A stretch of DNA of 64,000 nucleotides from Heterocephalus glaber (lineage: Eukaryota > Chordata > Mammalia > Rodentia > Bathyergidae). Below are positions 59,839 through 64,000 of this stretch, piece after piece. The stretch spans positions 5,562,523 through 5,626,522 of the forward strand of contig NW_004624747.1 of NCBI RefSeq assembly GCF_000247695.1. The letters run 5' to 3'. Every line of letters begins with the position of its first letter. The stretch's first letter is position 1. Below the pieces are notes generated by a model. That model was not told the DNA's origin, ran no database searches, and saw only the letters and a program-made list of their open reading frames with translations. Made by a program: the position numbers and the translations under genes.

Positions 59839-60774
59839 TGAAATTTTGATTGAGATATATCTACAGATCAAATTGGCAGGAACTGACATCTTGACATTTT
59901 TTTATTCTATCCATGAACATGGGGTAGATATCTCTCCACTTATTTAGTCCTTCTTTGATATCTTTCATCAAAGTTTTTATGGTTTTCTTCATATATCTCT
60001 CATATATATTTTTTACTACTTAAGTATTTTATTTTGAGGGGTGGTAATGTAATAGTAATGTGCTTTTAATTTCAAATTCCACTTGCTCATTGCTGAAATG
60101 TAGGAAAGCAATTCACTTCTGTATATTAAATGGCATCCTACAACTTTCCTAAAATCACTTAGTAATTCCAAGTATTTTTTCCCACTCTTTCCAGCTTCCT
60201 ACATAAATGATGTATTTACAAACAAAAACAATTTTATTTCTTGTGTCCTAATCCATATACAGTTTATGTCCTTTTCTTGTCCTCTTGTATTACCTTGGAC
60301 TTCCAGTACCATATTAAAAAGAGAGAGTATCCTGCCCTTCTTCCTGATTTTAGCAGGAAATCTTCTTCTAATTTCTCACTATTATAATATTAGTGTTAGG
60401 GTTTTTTAAAATAAATGTTCTCTATCAAGGTGAGGAAGTTTCTCTCTATTCCTAGTTTGCTAAGAGCTTTTATCATGAAAAAGTGCTGGATTTTGTCAAA
60501 TGCTTTTCCTGTATCTTTTGCTATAATTGTGTCGTGGGTTTTTTTAGCTAGTTGATGTGAGAGATTACATTAATTGATTTTTGAATGTTGAACCAGGCTT
60601 GTATAACTGGGTTAATTTTTTTATGCATTTGTGAACTTGTCATTACTTTGTTACTTACTACACTGTTGAGAAGTGTTAGTGTCTATGTTCATGAAAGATA
60701 CTGGTCTGTAGTTTTCTTACAATGTCTTTTTCTGGTTTTAGTATTAGGGTAATGCTGTCCTCATAAAATATATT

Positions 60775-60845
60775 AGGAGTTGGGTGTTTAGCTCAGTAGT
60801 AAAGCACATGGTTAGCATGCTTGAGTTCCTGGGATTAAAAAAGAA
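60775..60845 (+). repeat. Decayed ID-type SINE
   Basis: GGAGTTGGGTGTTTAGCTCAG with a shortened right half. Confidence 0.55.
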
Positions 60846-61171
60846 CTTGGAAGTATTCCTACTGCTTCTATCTTCTGAAAGAGATTAGAGAATTGGTATA
60901 ATCCCTTCCTTAAATGTTCAGTAGAATTCAGTAGCAACTCCCATCTGGACCTGATATTTGCTCTCTTTATTTTTTTAAATTGCGTTTTAATGTATTTAAT
61001 ATATTTGATCATATCTACTCTCTGTTTTTAAAGGTTCTTGATTCTATTTAATATAGATCTATTCAGACTTTCTTGTTTGAGTTTTTGTTGTTGTTATTGG
61101 TTTGTTTTTTTTTAGAATAACAAGGTGGTTGTATGAATTTTGCCAAATTGTGTCTTTCAAGAAGTTTATCC

Positions 61172-61535
61172 TTGGGGCTGGGGCATTTAGCTCGGTGGCG
61201 CCACAACTGCCTTGAAAGCACAAGGTCCTGAGTTCAGTCCCCAATACCGGAAAAACAAAAACAAATACAAAAAAATGTAAGGTGGCCAGGGATTTAGCTC
61301 AGTGGCACCACACGCCTGCCTCTCAAGCACAAGGTCCTGAATTTGATCCCCGGCACAAAAAAAAAAAGAAAGAAAAGAAATTTATGCATGGGCTAAAGAT
61401 ATAGTTCAATGGTAGAGCACTTGCCTAGCATGCTCAAGGCCCTGGGTTCAATTCACAGCACTGCAAGAGAAGAAAAGGGAAGGGGAAGGAAGAGGAGGGG
61501 AAAGGAAGGGAGGGGAGGGAAGGGAAATTAGTCCA
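61172..61535 (+). repeat. Three ID-type SINEs and a purine tract
   Basis: Units at 61172-61262, 61283-61378 and 61388-61470. The first two belong to the TTTAGCTC subfamily, the third to the older GTAGAGCACTTGCC type. The third ends in a GA/GG-rich tract reaching 61530. Confidence 0.87.
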
Positions 61536-62819
61536 TTTCATCTAGGTTATAAACCTTGTGAGCATAGAGTTGTTCATAGAATTTTTATTATCTTTTCCAT
61601 ATCCATAGGCTATTCAATGATAGCTGTTTCATTTCTGATACTAGTAATATGTATTTCTCTTTTATCTTAATTAGCCTGGCTAATAAACTTGTTGAGTTTA
61701 TTAATCTTCTCAAAGAACCAGTTTTTTATTTTGTTGATATTTCTCTATTGACTTCTTATTTTCAATTACATTAATTTCTACACTCATTTTTATTATTTAT
61801 TTTCTCTTTCTTACTTTGGGTATAATTTTCACTTCTTTTTCTAGTTTCCTATGGTGGAAGCTTATATTATTGGTCTTAGATCTCTCTTCTTTTGTAATGT
61901 ATGCATTCAATGCTATAAATTTCCCTCTTGGTACTGCTTTTGCTGCACTGCATAAATTTTGGTAAATTATGTTTTCATTTTCATTTCATTTGTTGAGATT
62001 TGTTTTATGGCCCTACATGATCTAGCTTAATGTTCTTCTTGAGCTTGAGAAGAATGTGTCCATCTGCTGTTGTTAAATGAATACATCTATAGATGTCAAT
62101 TACAAACAGTTGACTGATGACACTATTGAGTTCAGTGTCCTTTTCTGACTTTCTGCCTCCTGAATTGGTTCATTTCTGACAGACTATTAAAGTCTCTGAC
62201 TGTAATAGTGGAGACTGTTCAAGGATTCATTCATATGTTAGACACATATACATTAAGGACTTTTATGTCTTCTTGTAGAACTAACCTCTTTATCATTATG
62301 CAGTGCTTATCCTTGTTCCTTGATAACTTTCCTCGCTCTGAAGTTGGCTCTGTCTTTTGACTAGTGTTAGCATGGTATATTGTTCTCTGTCGCTTTACTT
62401 TTAATCTAAACATATATTTATATTTAAAATGAGTTTCTTGTAGACAGCACATAGCCATGTCTCATTTTAGGGGCTACTCTAACAGTTTTCACCTTTTAAT
62501 TGACATTTTTAGACCACCAATGTTTAAAGCAATTATCGAGATAATTGGATTAACATCTGCCATATTTTTTCCACTGTTTTCTATTTCTTGATCTTGCTCT
62601 TTGTTCCTATTTTTGTCTCCCAGTCTTTTGCCTTTTGTGTTTTTTATTGACAACTTTATATGAGTCTTATTTTCTTTCCTTTCTTAACCAAAAATTATAT
62701 TTCCATTAGCCAGGTGTGATGGCTCACACCTGTAAACTCAGCACTCTGGGAGGTTTTTCTTCTCTCTCAACACTTTAAATACTGCACTCCATTCGCTTCT
62801 TGCTTTCATAGTTTCTTAC

Positions 62820-63112
62820 TTTCTTTTTTTTTTTTGGTACCGGGGATCGAACTCAGGTCCTTCCGCTTGCAAGGCAGGCGGTGAAACCACTGAGCTAGAT
62901 CCCTGGCCCTATAGTTTCTTTTCTTTTTTTTTTTTTTTTTGGTACCGGGGATCGAACTCAGGACCTTGTGCATGTGAGGCAGGCCACGGCACCACTGAGC
63001 TAAATCCCCAGCCCCATTTTTTTTTTTTTTTTGGTACCAGGGATCAAACTCAGGTCCTTGCACTTGCTTGCAAGGCAGGCGGCCAAACCACTGAGCTAAA
63101 TCCCCGGCCCTT
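62820..63112 (-). repeat. Three consecutive ID SINEs, antisense
   Basis: Units at 62822-62909, 62930-63015 and 63018-63112, each poly-T, GGTACCGGGGATCGAACTC-like and ending CTGAGCTA(A/G)ATCCC. The first two are separated by CTATAGTTTCTTTTC, and sequence resembling TTGCTTTCATAGT occurs on both outer sides (62800 and 63111), suggesting successive insertion into one target. Confidence 0.92.
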
Positions 63113-64000
63113 GCTTTCATAGTGTCTAAGGAAAAGTCTAGTGTAATTTTTTTTTACCTATAAATGAGGTGTTTTTTCCTCTAATTCCTTTTAATATTTT
63201 TTTTGATCTTTGATTTTCTCCAGTTTGATTATGACATATGCCTAGCTATCAGGGTTTTGGTTGTTTTGTTTTTTCATATACATCTTGCTTTATGTTCTTT
63301 GAGCTTCCTAAGTTGTTTTGTTTCTGACATTATTGTGCAAAATTCTGTCATTATATCTGGTATTGCTTACATTGTTTTCCCTCTTCACTTTCATGTATTC
63401 CCATTTTGTATCTTTATACATTTTATAGTTGTCCTACAATTCCTGAATTTTCTTTTCTTTTTTTTTTTTCTCTATTTGCTCTTCTCTTTTGGAAATTTCT
63501 ATTGTTATATTACCAAGCTTGGAGATTCTTTGCTTAGCCAGCCATGTCCAGCCTACTAATGAGCCCATCAAAGGCATTCTTCATTTCTGTTGCAGTACCT
63601 TTGGTCTCTAGCACTTCTTTTTTATTATGTCTTAGAATTTCTATAACTCTCCATACAATCAGTCACTTCTTGTATGTTGTCTACTTTTTCCATTAACTCT
63701 CTTAGCATATTACGATTTCCCTTAATATCATAGGTTTAAAAAATTCTTGTTCTGTTAATTGTAACATTCCTGTCCTTTCTGGCTCTGGTTCTGATGTTTA
63801 TTCAGTATTCAAAACTGTGTTTTTGCTTTTTGCTGTGCCTTGTAACTTTTTGTTGAAAGATGGACATGATATACTTTGTAAAATGAATGATGATAAATAG
63901 GCCTTTAGTAATGCAGTGGCAAGGTGTGGGGATGAGAGAAGTGTTCTCTAGTCTGATAATTAGTCTCTGTGTCAGCCTGTGCTCCTGAACTATGAACTTC

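Larger units (their letters stand above)
54454..64000 (+). other. EMID1 intron 13, incomplete
   Basis: No further exon was found up to the window end. The expected next segment of EMID1 (the end of the collagen region and a C-terminal helical part) must lie downstream. The intron is nearly all L1 and SINE DNA. Confidence 0.85.
57560..64000 (-). repeat. Long old L1 in antisense, runs off the window
   Basis: More than 6 kb of continuous, diverged L1 read backwards: L1 3' UTR and ORF2 end near 57600-58900, reverse-transcriptase region about 59500-61000, and L1 5'-ward sequence to the window end. No reading frame is intact. More than ten SINEs are inserted. Only its first about 200 bases exist in copy 1. 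Confidence 0.85.

Noticed and set aside
62820..63112. Regularly spaced repeats that could suggest a CRISPR-like array
   Set aside because: Units are 85-95 bases, are ID SINEs, and lie in a mammalian intron.

Overview
This is a eukaryotic, mammalian window, almost certainly from a rodent. Coding DNA is sparse, split into short exons with GT/AG splice sites, and embedded in interspersed repeats. The repeats are rodent-type: dozens of ID-type tRNA-derived SINEs (A-box-like TAGCTCAGTGG, B-box-like GTTCGATCC, A-rich tail), B1-type 7SL-derived SINEs, B1+ID dimers as described for squirrel-, beaver- and cavy-related rodents, and rodent L1 3' ends. The species cannot be fixed from the sequence. A beaver- or squirrel-related lineage is my inference.

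The one clear functional gene is EMID1 (EMI domain containing 1) on the + strand. Thirteen exons were read by hand from 32192 to 54453. They encode a signal peptide, a seven-cysteine EMI domain, a linker and a Gly-X-Y collagenous region, with every splice phase consistent. The last exons lie beyond the window. Exon 1 sits in a CpG island.

The window is dominated by an old segmental duplication of EMID1. About 826-14490 (copy 1) is a diverged direct copy of about 39330-57785 (copy 2, running from the end of intron 1 into intron 13). Copy 1 keeps degraded exons 9-13 with stops and frameshifts. Three separate internal deletions removed the segments holding exons 2-3, 4-5 and 6-8. After the duplication copy 1 also received a CD164L2 retrocopy with a long open frame, an LTR-like element, a rodent L1 and private SINEs. 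Inside this diverged pair, 1426-2608 and 41188-42370 are almost identical (one mismatch seen), which suggests recent gene conversion or an assembly artefact.

Layout: 1-825, LTR-like DNA; 826-14490, EMID1 pseudogene copy; 14490-31900, non-coding DNA with L1 and SINE pieces and a 100-N gap; 31900-32300, CpG island and exon 1; 32293-39666, intron 1; 39667-54453, exons 2-13; 54454-64000, intron 13, made mostly of two old L1 elements in antisense riddled with SINEs. I found no CRISPR array, no bacterial-type operon and no authentic tRNA or rRNA gene. The tRNA-like signals all belong to ID SINEs.
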